Source: JAFAMS01 sp963715815 (GTDB lineage: Bacteria > Vulcanimicrobiota > Vulcanimicrobiia > Vulcanimicrobiales > Vulcanimicrobiaceae). Taken from it: 64,000 nt of DNA. This document shows positions 40,550 through 48,257 of the stretch, in pieces (position 1 is the stretch's first letter; every line of letters starts with the position of its first letter). The stretch covers positions 1,240,001 to 1,304,000 of the forward strand of contig OY970278.1 of the NCBI GenBank assembly GCA_963715815.1, written 5' to 3'. The notes under the pieces are model-generated. The model was not told the origin of the DNA. It searched no databases and worked only from the letters and a program-made list of their open reading frames with translations. The translations under genes were made by a program, and so were the position numbers.

Positions 40550-43189
40550 ATGCCGCGTATCACCGTGTCCTACCGGCGAGACGACTCGTCGGCAGCCGCT
40601 CGAGCGATTTATGACCGGCTCCGCACTCGCTATGGATCCGACTCGGTATTTATGGATATCGACGTCGTCGATCTTGGCGAAGATTATCGAAAGCGGATCT
40701 ATCAGGCGATCAGTCAGACCGATTGTTTATTGGTATTGATCGGTCCGCGCTGGCTGGGTCCGACCGGTGACGGACGCAACCGAATCAATGACGCGAACGA
40801 TCCCGTGCGGCTCGAGGTTGAACGCGCACTGGAGATGGGGCTGCGCGTCGTTCCGATCCTTTTAGAAAACACGCAGATGCCGAGCCCTGATGATCTTCCG
40901 AAGGCACTCGGTGAGTTACCATTTCTGAATGCCGGAGACATCAGTACAGGCCGCGAGTTCGACAATCAAATCGAACGCATCATGCGCTTCATCGATCGAA
41001 CCTTTGCGGAAACGGAACCACGCGCCGCAAAGAAGGCCGAGCCGGCACAAAAAACTGTCGAGCAAAAAGTCACGCAGCCAAAGACCGTTACGAGTTTCCC
41101 AATGCGCGCCGTTGCCATTGCCGCGCTGGCAGTTCTGGTGTGTGCCGGTGGTGCGTGGGCGCTCCTAAATCGGACGTCGACGCATTCTGTGGCGGTAGCG
41201 CCTGCATCGCCGCAAAAAAGCAGCAGTTCGCATCAGGCCGCGCCCGGCGCGCTTGCGATTAGCTACGTTGTCGGCGACGTTGCCGTGCTGCGCGGCGATC
41301 AAGGAACTCCCGTCGCTGCCGTTCGCAACGCACCGCTGCTTCCCGGAGACGCAATCTCGACCGGCAATGGCGGGTACGCAGAGCTGCATCTCGGGCGCGG
41401 AACGCGCTTGTTTCTCGACGGCGGCACGCAAGTGCGAGTCGTGCGTGCGGGTGATACCGGCAGTGAAGTTCAGCTCGCACAAGGCACCGCCGAGATGCAC
41501 GTCTTCAAGGCAAATGGCGCGCAAGTCGATACGCCGCTCGTCGCGCTCGTCGGAAATCACCCGGGCGTCTACGCGCTTAGCGTCATCGGGGATCCGACTG
41601 TTACCGTGACTGCGCTCGCGGGACAGGCGACGTTGAACACGCAGTCGGGTGAACAGACGATCTCGGCCGTTCGGACCGTCGTCGTGTCTGGTTCGAATGC
41701 AGCAGCCTCAGTCATGAATGATCAGAAGGCGCCGCTTGCGTTCAATACCGGATTTTCGAGCTTCACGGCTACGCGCAACGATGCAATTACACCTGAGTTC
41801 AATGATGCCGGTATGGCACCGGCTCCCGTGCAGCAGCAAGACGCACCGGCGCCGATCCAAGATGCGCAAGCGCAAGATCAACCTCAAGATCAACCCCAAG
41901 CGCCCGAACAAGCCCAAGCACCCGAACAGATCGACGGGGCCGAGGATCTGCCTTCATACGGTAAGTGGGAGGACAGCGACTACGGCAAGGCGTGGGCTCC
42001 TAACGAACCGCCGCAGTGGACGCCCTATAGCGACGGGCAGTGGGTCTGGGAGCCGTACTACGGTTACACATGGGTCGCGAACGAGCCGTGGGGATGGGCG
42101 CCCTATCATTACGGACGCTGGTTCTATCAAGGCGGAGTTGGTTGGATGTGGGCTCCTGGTGCCGCATCACCATGGGCTCCGGCGCAAGTTGCGTTCATTC
42201 AGACAGGGGGCATCGTAGCGTGGCTTCCGCTTGCGCCCGGCGACCCGTATGCGCCGTGGTGGGGAACGAATCGCACGGTAGTCTACGTATCTGATGTCAA
42301 CCGCTATCATAACGCGCGATACCCGCGAGCGTTCGCGCAAGTGCCGATTCAGCAATTCCGCTCCGGCAATTTCCGGCACGTAACGCGAGTCGCATACTTC
42401 AATCTTCATCACCCGACCGTCGTCAACGTCACGAGAACCGTGGCGCCGACGCGTGCGAACCTTTCGTTCTCACCGCAGCGCCCGCATTCGGTCGCGAGCT
42501 TCCCACGCCAACCATTCGTCGGTCACGACGTTGCAATTCATCGCACGCAGTTCGCACCGCCGCCGCGTCCGGTCGCCGTCGGTGTCCATAGGTCGACGCC
42601 GCGGAACCCAAGCTTCGGAGCGATTTCGCAATTCCACCCTGTTCATTCGACCCCACGTGCGGTCGGCAGCGTGTACGCACCGCGGCCTGCCACTCACGTC
42701 GCGATGCCGCAAGCTCACGGCGCTGTTTACGGCCCGAGGCCTACGGTCAACGCCCCCGTGCGTTCGGCATTCGGCCCAACGCAATCGCATGTGAGTTCGC
42801 AATTTGGTCCGAGCCGCCAAGCTGGCGCATCGACGTATAGCGCGAGTGGTCATTCGTTCGGTCCGACGCAAGTCTATCGTCCACCGACGCAGGCGCAAAC
42901 ATATCAGCGCCCGACGCAAGGGCAGACGTATCAACGTCCAGCGCAGACGCAGACGTATCAGCGCCCGACGCAAACGCAGACGTATCAGCGTCCGACGCAA
43001 ACGCAGACGTATCAACGCCCGACGCAAACGTATCAGCGTCCGGCGCCAGTCGAACGTCCGGTGCAAACGTATCAGCGTCCGGCGCCAGTCGAACGTCCGG
43101 TGCAAACGTATCAGCGTCCGGCGCCGGTCGAACGTCCGGTGCAAACGTATCAGCGTCCGGCGCCTGCTCCGACGTACCGCCCTCGCTAA
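40550..43189 (+). CDS. TIR domain - TM - FecR - DUF6600 - Gln/Tyr/Pro repeat protein
   Basis: An 879-residue multidomain protein. Residues 1-152 are a TIR domain of the bacterial type: ITVSYRRDDSSAAARAIYDRL, VFMDIDVVDLGEDYRKRI, LLVLIGPRWLG and DPVRLEVERALEMG, with Glu89 as a candidate NADase glutamate. A TM helix at about 184-205 puts the rest outside: a FecR-like beta domain (about 235-380), a Trp/Tyr-rich DUF6600 region (about 470-575; AWAPNEPPQWTPYSDG, WAPYHYGRW) and a long low-complexity tail ending in tandem QTYQRP repeats. Topology inside-TIR/outside-FecR is inference from the helix. The next gene is a cyclase. Function unknown. Confidence 0.83.
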   Translation: MPRITVSYRRDDSSAAARAIYDRLRTRYGSDSVFMDIDVVDLGEDYRKRIYQAISQTDCLLVLIGPRWLGPTGDGRNRINDANDPVRLEVERALEMGLRVVPILLENTQMPSPDDLPKALGELPFLNAGDISTGREFDNQIERIMRFIDRTFAETEPRAAKKAEPAQKTVEQKVTQPKTVTSFPMRAVAIAALAVLVCAGGAWALLNRTSTHSVAVAPASPQKSSSSHQAAPGALAISYVVGDVAVLRGDQGTPVAAVRNAPLLPGDAISTGNGGYAELHLGRGTRLFLDGGTQVRVVRAGDTGSEVQLAQGTAEMHVFKANGAQVDTPLVALVGNHPGVYALSVIGDPTVTVTALAGQATLNTQSGEQTISAVRTVVVSGSNAAASVMNDQKAPLAFNTGFSSFTATRNDAITPEFNDAGMAPAPVQQQDAPAPIQDAQAQDQPQDQPQAPEQAQAPEQIDGAEDLPSYGKWEDSDYGKAWAPNEPPQWTPYSDGQWVWEPYYGYTWVANEPWGWAPYHYGRWFYQGGVGWMWAPGAASPWAPAQVAFIQTGGIVAWLPLAPGDPYAPWWGTNRTVVYVSDVNRYHNARYPRAFAQVPIQQFRSGNFRHVTRVAYFNLHHPTVVNVTRTVAPTRANLSFSPQRPHSVASFPRQPFVGHDVAIHRTQFAPPPRPVAVGVHRSTPRNPSFGAISQFHPVHSTPRAVGSVYAPRPATHVAMPQAHGAVYGPRPTVNAPVRSAFGPTQSHVSSQFGPSRQAGASTYSASGHSFGPTQVYRPPTQAQTYQRPTQGQTYQRPAQTQTYQRPTQTQTYQRPTQTQTYQRPTQTYQRPAPVERPVQTYQRPAPVERPVQTYQRPAPVERPVQTYQRPAPAPTYRPR
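42890..43175 (+). repeat. in-frame tandem repeats in the TIR gene
   Basis: About five units of 27 bp encoding QTYQRP(T/A)Q(T/G) run into three units of 39 bp encoding QTYQRPAPVERPV. Copies are nearly identical at the DNA level, so the array is prone to copy-number change. They are not CRISPR: there are no spacers and the frame is maintained throughout. Confidence 0.85.
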
Positions 43190-43200
43190 CGAACGGACCC

Positions 43201-44961
43201 GTGCCGGCGGACCTTCGCGAACAAATCGACGTTGCGAATTCCCACGGCGAATATCTAAAGGCATACGATCTCGCGCAAGACGCGGCGGCGCAGCATCCGG
43301 ACGATGTGTGGTTTGCCTACGCGGCGCTGCTTGCATTGGCGCGGACCGGCGCGACGGAAGAGGCGCTGATCCGCTATACCGCCTCGAATATCGAAACAAA
43401 GGCGCGACTCGCAAACGATGCGGTGCTTGAAACGGACGTTCTCGCGTTGCGCGCCCGCATCGAAAAAGATCGCGCTTGGCGCGCTCCGCAGGCCGAGCGC
43501 TCCGCAGCGTTCCGCGCGGCTTCGCAAGCCTATGAGACGGCCTATCGTCTGAGTCGATCGACGTTTCCAGGTGTAAATGCGGCGACGGCAGCGCTTCTCG
43601 CGGGCGACGCCGACAAAGCGCTGGTGCTGGCGCGGGAGCTTGCAGAGAACTCAGATGCCCTACTCGGTACAGCGCACGAAGCTTACTTCTCGCTTGCAAC
43701 GCATGCTGAGATCGCATTGATCTTGGGGCAATCGCAAGTTGCGCTGGATGCGCTGCAGCAGATTCAGCACTTGAAGCTCGGAAACGAGGCAACGCGCGCG
43801 AGCACGCGTCGTCAACTTCGCGCGATTTGCCGCATAAAAGAGATCCCCGAGAGCATCTTGGAGCCACTGGCTGCGCCGTCCGTGGTTCATTACACCGGAC
43901 TTCTCATGTACGACACAGCGAATGTCACAGACATCGCTGCACAGATCCGAACGCACTTTGACGACATCAACGTCGGTTACGCATTTGGATCGCTGGCCGC
44001 CGGCGCTGACATCCTGTGCGCGGAGATTGCGCTCGAGCGCGGCGCGCGTGTCCACATCGTCCTCCCGTTCCAGCGTGAGGAATTCCGCGAGGTCTCCGTG
44101 ACGCGCTTCGGAACGAGCTGGGGAAAGAGATTCGATGACGTTCTCGCGGCTGCCGCGACGATTCGCTATGCAACGGAAGACGCATATCTCGGCGATGACG
44201 CGCTGTTCTCGTACACGAGCCGTTTGGCGATGGGGCTAGCGCTCTTACAGGCGCAGTTCCTCGACGGTGACGTCTTTCAGCTCGCAATCACCGACGATAC
44301 ATCCGGCGGTTCTACGATTACCGGCAGCGACATGGCGGTCTGGGCCGGCACTGGCAAGAGCACGAGAGTGATCGCGGCTAAGCACAACGTGAAGAAACAG
44401 GAAGTCGTCCCCGAGCGCGAGTCCTCGCCAAGAGTCTTGCGCGCGATGATGTTCGGCGACGTGCGTGGATTCAGCAAGCTGACCGAACGGCAGGTCCCGA
44501 CGTTCGTAAAACACTTCCTCGGAAGCTTCGCGTCCGTCTTAGCGCGACACGAAGCGCACGTCGAGGATCGTAACACATGGGGCGATGGCTTGTACGTCGT
44601 GTTTTCCGATGCCGTCGTAGCCGCCGAATGTGCTCTCGCCCTTCAAGATGAGATCAGAACGATCGACACGGAAGCGGCCGGTTTGCCCGCTGACATGGGT
44701 CTGCGGCTCGGGATTCATTTCGGGCCTGTCTTCTCTATTGACGATCCCGTGATCGGACGCCGCGTTTTCGTCGGTACGCACGTCAGCCGTACGGCGCGAA
44801 TCGAACCGATCACGCCGGAGGGTTCGGTCTACGCGACCGAATCGTTTGCGGCCGAAATCATGCTGCGTGGCTCCGATAAGTTTCGCGCTGAGTACGTTGG
44901 ACAAATACCGGCATCGAAGAATTACGGCACGATGCGCATGTACTCGCTTTACAAACAGTAA
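43201..44961 (+). CDS. TPR - SLOG-like - class III nucleotide cyclase
   Basis: A 586-residue cytoplasmic protein 11 bp after the TIR gene (GTG start). Residues about 1-215 are helical TPR-like repeats. Residues 226-295 (GYAFGSLAAGADILCAEIALERG, HIVLPFQREEF) look like a SLOG-type Rossmann nucleotide-sensing domain. Residues 410-580 are a class III cyclase: metal-binding Asp420 in MFGDVRGFSKL and Asp462 in WGDGLYVVFSD, and Arg533 in SRTARIEP. The base-contact positions appear non-canonical (Asn458 where AC enzymes have Lys; a non-polar residue near 522 where Asp/Thr is usual; Ser529 for the transition-state Asn). Product nucleotide cannot be assigned. Confidence 0.82.
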   Translation: MPADLREQIDVANSHGEYLKAYDLAQDAAAQHPDDVWFAYAALLALARTGATEEALIRYTASNIETKARLANDAVLETDVLALRARIEKDRAWRAPQAERSAAFRAASQAYETAYRLSRSTFPGVNAATAALLAGDADKALVLARELAENSDALLGTAHEAYFSLATHAEIALILGQSQVALDALQQIQHLKLGNEATRASTRRQLRAICRIKEIPESILEPLAAPSVVHYTGLLMYDTANVTDIAAQIRTHFDDINVGYAFGSLAAGADILCAEIALERGARVHIVLPFQREEFREVSVTRFGTSWGKRFDDVLAAAATIRYATEDAYLGDDALFSYTSRLAMGLALLQAQFLDGDVFQLAITDDTSGGSTITGSDMAVWAGTGKSTRVIAAKHNVKKQEVVPERESSPRVLRAMMFGDVRGFSKLTERQVPTFVKHFLGSFASVLARHEAHVEDRNTWGDGLYVVFSDAVVAAECALALQDEIRTIDTEAAGLPADMGLRLGIHFGPVFSIDDPVIGRRVFVGTHVSRTARIEPITPEGSVYATESFAAEIMLRGSDKFRAEYVGQIPASKNYGTMRMYSLYKQ

Positions 44962-45764
44962 ACCGAAATTCCGTCGAGCGGAATGCCGTGCAACACGGTG
45001 TTCCAACGTTGTCCCCGTGAGGCGGGGAATGCAAGCGTCAACGTGCCGGTCGTAATGATCTCGCCTGCTGCAAGTGGCGGGTTGTGAGGGTCGTGCTGCA
45101 AGACGTCGATGAGGTGCAGCAAGGCATGAAGTGGACCGTCAAGGACATTCGATGCATGCCCGCGATCGGTTTGTTCGCCATCACGGCATAGCTCGATTTC
45201 GAAGGACTCAAGCTTGCGCGTCCATTCGTTCCGGTCTTCCGGCGCTGTTCGTTGCTGACCGAGGAGCAGCGCACCATGCAGACCATTCGCGGCGATCGAA
45301 TCTGCAGCCGTGAATTTCCAGCCGGGAAAAATCGACTGAACGATCTCGAATCCGTGCGTCACCCATTCGATCGATTCCAAGAGCTCTGCGGGCTCCATTC
45401 CACTCCGCGGTGCCGTGCGCAATTTGAACGCGACCTCCGGCTCGATTCGCGGTTCGCTGAAAGCGTCAAGCGAAAATCCGCCGCCGACCTTGGATAGATC
45501 ATGTACCGTCGTGTCGTACGCATAACCCCAGATCGGAGCGTAAACGCCGTACTCGCTCCAAATCCGTCGATTGGTGAAGCCGATCTTGCGGCCGACGACG
45601 CGCTCGCCGCGTGCTTCGCGCAGTTCACGCATGCTACCGACTACTGCATAAGCTTCATCTACGCCGAAAGCAGCAAGCCGCTCTGAGAACGGCGCGATCT
45701 GAACCTGCCGGTCAAGGGCATCCAACGTTTCTTTCGCGATGTCGGCGACCGCAGTAGACATCAT
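44949..45764 (-). CDS. FAH-family 2-keto-4-pentenoate hydratase-like protein
   Basis: A 271-residue protein of the fumarylacetoacetate-hydrolase superfamily. GRKIGFTNRRIWSEYGVYAPIWG, FSEPRIEPEVAFKL and GEIITTGTLTLAFPA carry the metal-binding Glu/Asp pattern typical of MhpD/HpcG-like hydratases of meta-cleavage pathways. No other meta-cleavage gene lies nearby, so the substrate is not known. ATG 45764 is chosen since GAAAGG lies about 8 bp before it; a TTG upstream at 45779 lies on that site. Its stop overlaps the cyclase end by 13 bp. Confidence 0.78.
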   Translation of the reverse strand: MMSTAVADIAKETLDALDRQVQIAPFSERLAAFGVDEAYAVVGSMRELREARGERVVGRKIGFTNRRIWSEYGVYAPIWGYAYDTTVHDLSKVGGGFSLDAFSEPRIEPEVAFKLRTAPRSGMEPAELLESIEWVTHGFEIVQSIFPGWKFTAADSIAANGLHGALLLGQQRTAPEDRNEWTRKLESFEIELCRDGEQTDRGHASNVLDGPLHALLHLIDVLQHDPHNPPLAAGEIITTGTLTLAFPASRGQRWNTVLHGIPLDGISVYCL

Positions 45765-45783
45765 GTTGCGACCTTTCAAAGGA

Positions 45784-45811
45784 AGAGTCTCGATCTTTCG
45801 ATCGAGACTCT
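45784..45811 (-). terminator. hairpin terminator downstream of tRNA-fMet
   Basis: An 11-bp perfect stem AGAGTCTCGAT / ATCGAGACTCT with a 6-nt loop begins 6 nt after the tRNA 3' end on the minus strand and is followed by a mixed T/C tract (TTCCTTT). It likely ends the tRNA transcript; some read-through into the hydratase gene is possible. Confidence 0.7.
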
Positions 45812-45817
45812 CCAGAT

Positions 45818-45894
<77 letters not shown>

Positions 45895-45903
45895 GCGAAC
45901 GAC

Positions 45904-45933
45904 AGTATAGGGGCTGGCTCCAGGCGGCGTCAA
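45904..45933 (-). promoter_or_regulatory. sigma70-type promoter for tRNA-fMet
   Basis: On the minus strand TTGACG (45933-45928) and TATACT (45909-45904) are separated by 18 bp. The -10 ends 9 bp before the tRNA 5' end, which fits a start a few bases upstream of the mature tRNA. Confidence 0.75.
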
Positions 45934-45955
45934 GGGCCCCGATGAAGCGCGCGGC

Positions 45956-46942
45956 GTGACCGCGACCTGGCTACGGGACCTTCCTAAGGTACAGCTCCAT
46001 TGCCATCTCGAGGGGACGGTTCGGCCGGCGACCCTTCAGGAGCTTGGGCGACTCGTCGGCCTCGACGTTCCGGCTGACTTGTACGAGTTCGCGGACTTCC
46101 CCGAGTTCTTGCTCGCCTTCCAAGCCGTGTGCAAGCCGCTCAACGGACCCGAGCCCTTTGCTCGAATCGCGCGCGAGTACGTCCAGGATGCAGTTGCGCA
46201 AGGCGTCCACTACGCCGAGATTTTCATCTCGCCGTCGGTGTGGTCGTTCTTTCATCCCTCCATCGATGAAGAAGCGTGCGTGCGTGCAATTCGAGGAGCG
46301 CTTGCGCACGATGCAATCGAGGTCGCGTTGATCTGCGACGTCACGCGCAACTTTGGTCCCGAAGCTGCCGTGAAAACCGTCGAACGCGTCGCGCCATGGC
46401 AAAAGTACGGCGTCATTGGGATCGGTCTTGGCGGCGATGAATCACGATTTCCCGCGCCGCTTTTCCCGGGAGCGTTCGAGCGTGCACGCAGCGAGGGTCT
46501 GCACGCCGTCGCGCACGCCGGTGAAGTTGCCGGAGCACAGTCGGTGCGCGATGCCGTCGAGATTCTCGGTGCCGAGCGTATCGGCCACGGGATCCGCGCG
46601 CTCGAAGACGATGACGTTGTCGCAATGCTTACCGAGCGGCGCATTCCGCTCGAAATCTGTCCGACCTCGAACCGGCGCACGGGCGCATGTCCTGAAGATC
46701 AGGTGCATCCGCTTGCGCAGTTGGACGCTGCCGGCGTCATCGTCACGATCGACTCAGACGACCCGGCCATGTTCCGCTGCACGTTGCTCGATGAGTACGC
46801 TCTCGTCGAGCAGACGATGGGCATTGATGCCGTCGTGCGCATCGCCCGCAACGGCATCGAGGCGTCGTTCGCGTCGGAGGAACGGAAAGCCAAACTGCTT
46901 CACGCCCTGGAAAGCGCCGCAGTCCCCGCGCGGCGAAGCTAA
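45956..46942 (+). CDS. adenosine deaminase-family enzyme (possibly aminofutalosine deaminase)
   Basis: A 328-residue metal-dependent deaminase. KVQLHCHLEG supplies the first two zinc ligands, HAGEVAGAQSV the third His and Glu, ERIGHGIRAL the general acid, and DSDDPAMF the final Asp pair. SDDPAMF rather than SDDP(A/L)-VF and the non-specific core are shared by adenosine, adenine and aminodeoxyfutalosine deaminases (MqnX), so the substrate cannot be fixed; no purine or futalosine genes neighbour it. GTG start at 45956. The next gene follows at 4 bp. Confidence 0.88.
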   Translation: MTATWLRDLPKVQLHCHLEGTVRPATLQELGRLVGLDVPADLYEFADFPEFLLAFQAVCKPLNGPEPFARIAREYVQDAVAQGVHYAEIFISPSVWSFFHPSIDEEACVRAIRGALAHDAIEVALICDVTRNFGPEAAVKTVERVAPWQKYGVIGIGLGGDESRFPAPLFPGAFERARSEGLHAVAHAGEVAGAQSVRDAVEILGAERIGHGIRALEDDDVVAMLTERRIPLEICPTSNRRTGACPEDQVHPLAQLDAAGVIVTIDSDDPAMFRCTLLDEYALVEQTMGIDAVVRIARNGIEASFASEERKAKLLHALESAAVPARRS

Positions 46943-46946
46943 CAGC

Positions 46947-47618
46947 ATGCCCGGCCAGCATACCCATTTCGATGAATCGAACGAGGAGTATCTCGAGGCG
47001 ATCTATCGGCTCGAGCGCGAGGGGCCGGGCGTTTCCAATTCCGCGCTCGCATCGGAGCTAGGCGTCGCGCCGGCGTCCGTCTCCGGTATGTTAAAGAAGC
47101 TTGCCGTCGAGGGATTCATCGAGCACCAAGCACGCGGCGGTATCGCACTAACGCGCAAGGGTCTCGAAACCGCGGTGCGCGTCGTGCGTCGCAACCGCCT
47201 AGCCGAAGTGTTTCTTACGGAAATCCTCGGGCTGCCATGGGATGAAGTCTATGAAGAAGCGTGCCGGCTCGAGCACGCGATCTCGGCGCGCGTCGAAGAA
47301 CGCCTCGTTGCGATTCTCGGCGATCCGAAATTCTGTCCGCACGGCCATCCGATTCCATCGGCAGACCTCTCCGAGCCGAGCGTCGTCGGCCAGCCGATCG
47401 CGCAGCTCGACGTCGGTGGCAAAGCGAAGCTGCACAGCGTCACCGAGCAAATGACCGAGCTCCTGAGATATCTCTCGGACATCGGCTTGCAACGCGGTAC
47501 GGCAATCGAAGTCGTCGAGAAGGCGCCGCTCGGCGGTCCAATTACGATCGCGTACGATGGGCGGCGTCAAGCGATCTCGCTGGATCTCGCAAAACAGCTC
47601 ACGGTCACCGAACTCTAA
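46947..47618 (+). CDS. DtxR/MntR-family metal-dependent transcription regulator
   Basis: A 223-residue regulator. The N-terminal winged helix EEYLEAIYRLEREGPGVSNSALASELGVAPASVSGMLKKL is class-typical (helix S-x-L-A-x-x-L-G), the middle has the dimerisation/metal region ACRLEHAISARVEERLVAILGDPKFCPHGHPIP, and the C-terminus is an SH3-like FeoA domain. ATG 46947 starts exactly where similarity begins; an in-frame extension upstream runs through the deaminase gene in another frame. It is coupled to the rhomboid gene (3 bp gap). The metal (Fe or Mn) is not determinable. Confidence 0.92.
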   Translation: MPGQHTHFDESNEEYLEAIYRLEREGPGVSNSALASELGVAPASVSGMLKKLAVEGFIEHQARGGIALTRKGLETAVRVVRRNRLAEVFLTEILGLPWDEVYEEACRLEHAISARVEERLVAILGDPKFCPHGHPIPSADLSEPSVVGQPIAQLDVGGKAKLHSVTEQMTELLRYLSDIGLQRGTAIEVVEKAPLGGPITIAYDGRRQAISLDLAKQLTVTEL

Positions 47619-47621
47619 ATC

Positions 47622-48257
47622 GTGCTGACACGGTTACTCATCATCACGAACATCCTCGTGTTCGTGTGGACATACACGCACAATGCCACGGCGAACTCGA
47701 GCAGCCTCATTCAGTACGGCGCATTCTATGGTCCCAACGTGCAAAACGGTGAATGGTGGCGCGCCTTCACGGCTGCGTTTGTGCACGACGGCTTTCTGCA
47801 CATCGCCTTCAACATGTTCGCGCTCTGGCAGATTGGGACTATCGTCGAGCAGCTTTTCGGCACGCCCAAGATGGCGCTGGTCTACCTTGCCTCGATTGTC
47901 GGCTCAGGTTGGGCGATCTACGAATTCAACTACAGCGAGATCACGATTGGCGCGAGCGGTGCAATCTTCGGATTGTTCGGCGCGCTCGTCGCTGCGGGTC
48001 TGCGTCTGGGCAAACCCGGACGTCAGCTGGTGCAGAATATGGTCGGTATCGTGCTCATCAACGTGATACTCGGGTTTATGATCCCGAATATCTCGCAAGC
48101 CGGGCATCTCGGCGGCCTCGTCACAGGCTTCTTGCTCGGCATGATCCTTTATCGCGTCCCCCTACATATGCGGCGGCCGATGGCCGTGCAGGTGCAATCA
48201 CAAGGCGCTCCCGTCGAAGCCGAGCTGCTCCCACCGCAACAACCGCCGCATCAATGA
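47622..48257 (+). CDS. rhomboid-family intramembrane serine protease
   Basis: A 211-residue membrane protease with six helices. The catalytic Ser112 is in the motif ITIGASGAIFG and His162 in QAGHLGGLVTG, with HIAFNMFALWQIG as the TM2 signature and the L1 loop NGEWWRAFTAAFVH. It cuts membrane-embedded substrates. GTG start at 47622, ATGA overlap with the helicase gene. No substrate is suggested by context. Confidence 0.92.
   Translation: MLTRLLIITNILVFVWTYTHNATANSSSLIQYGAFYGPNVQNGEWWRAFTAAFVHDGFLHIAFNMFALWQIGTIVEQLFGTPKMALVYLASIVGSGWAIYEFNYSEITIGASGAIFGLFGALVAAGLRLGKPGRQLVQNMVGIVLINVILGFMIPNISQAGHLGGLVTGFLLGMILYRVPLHMRRPMAVQVQSQGAPVEAELLPPQQPPHQ

Noticed and set aside
42890..43175. CRISPR array
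   Set aside because: Repeats are directly adjacent, in frame and without spacers; no cas genes.
42470..43867. Long minus-strand open frame (about 465 codons) opposite the TIR repeats and cyclase start
   Set aside because: Extremely Arg-rich, and its repeats are just the complement of the QTYQRP array.
40550..44961. Calling the TIR-cyclase pair a Pycsar phage-defence system
   Set aside because: The architecture differs (TM-tethered FecR/DUF6600 TIR protein and a TPR/SLOG cyclase), there are no phage-defence neighbours, and no activity data; kept as a hypothesis only.
46416..46946. In-frame extension upstream of the DtxR/MntR regulator
   Set aside because: It runs through the deaminase gene in another frame; winged-helix similarity starts at ATG 46947.
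47753..48253. In-frame extension upstream of the DinG-like helicase
   Set aside because: It overlaps rhomboid in another frame; helicase homology begins at ATG 48254.
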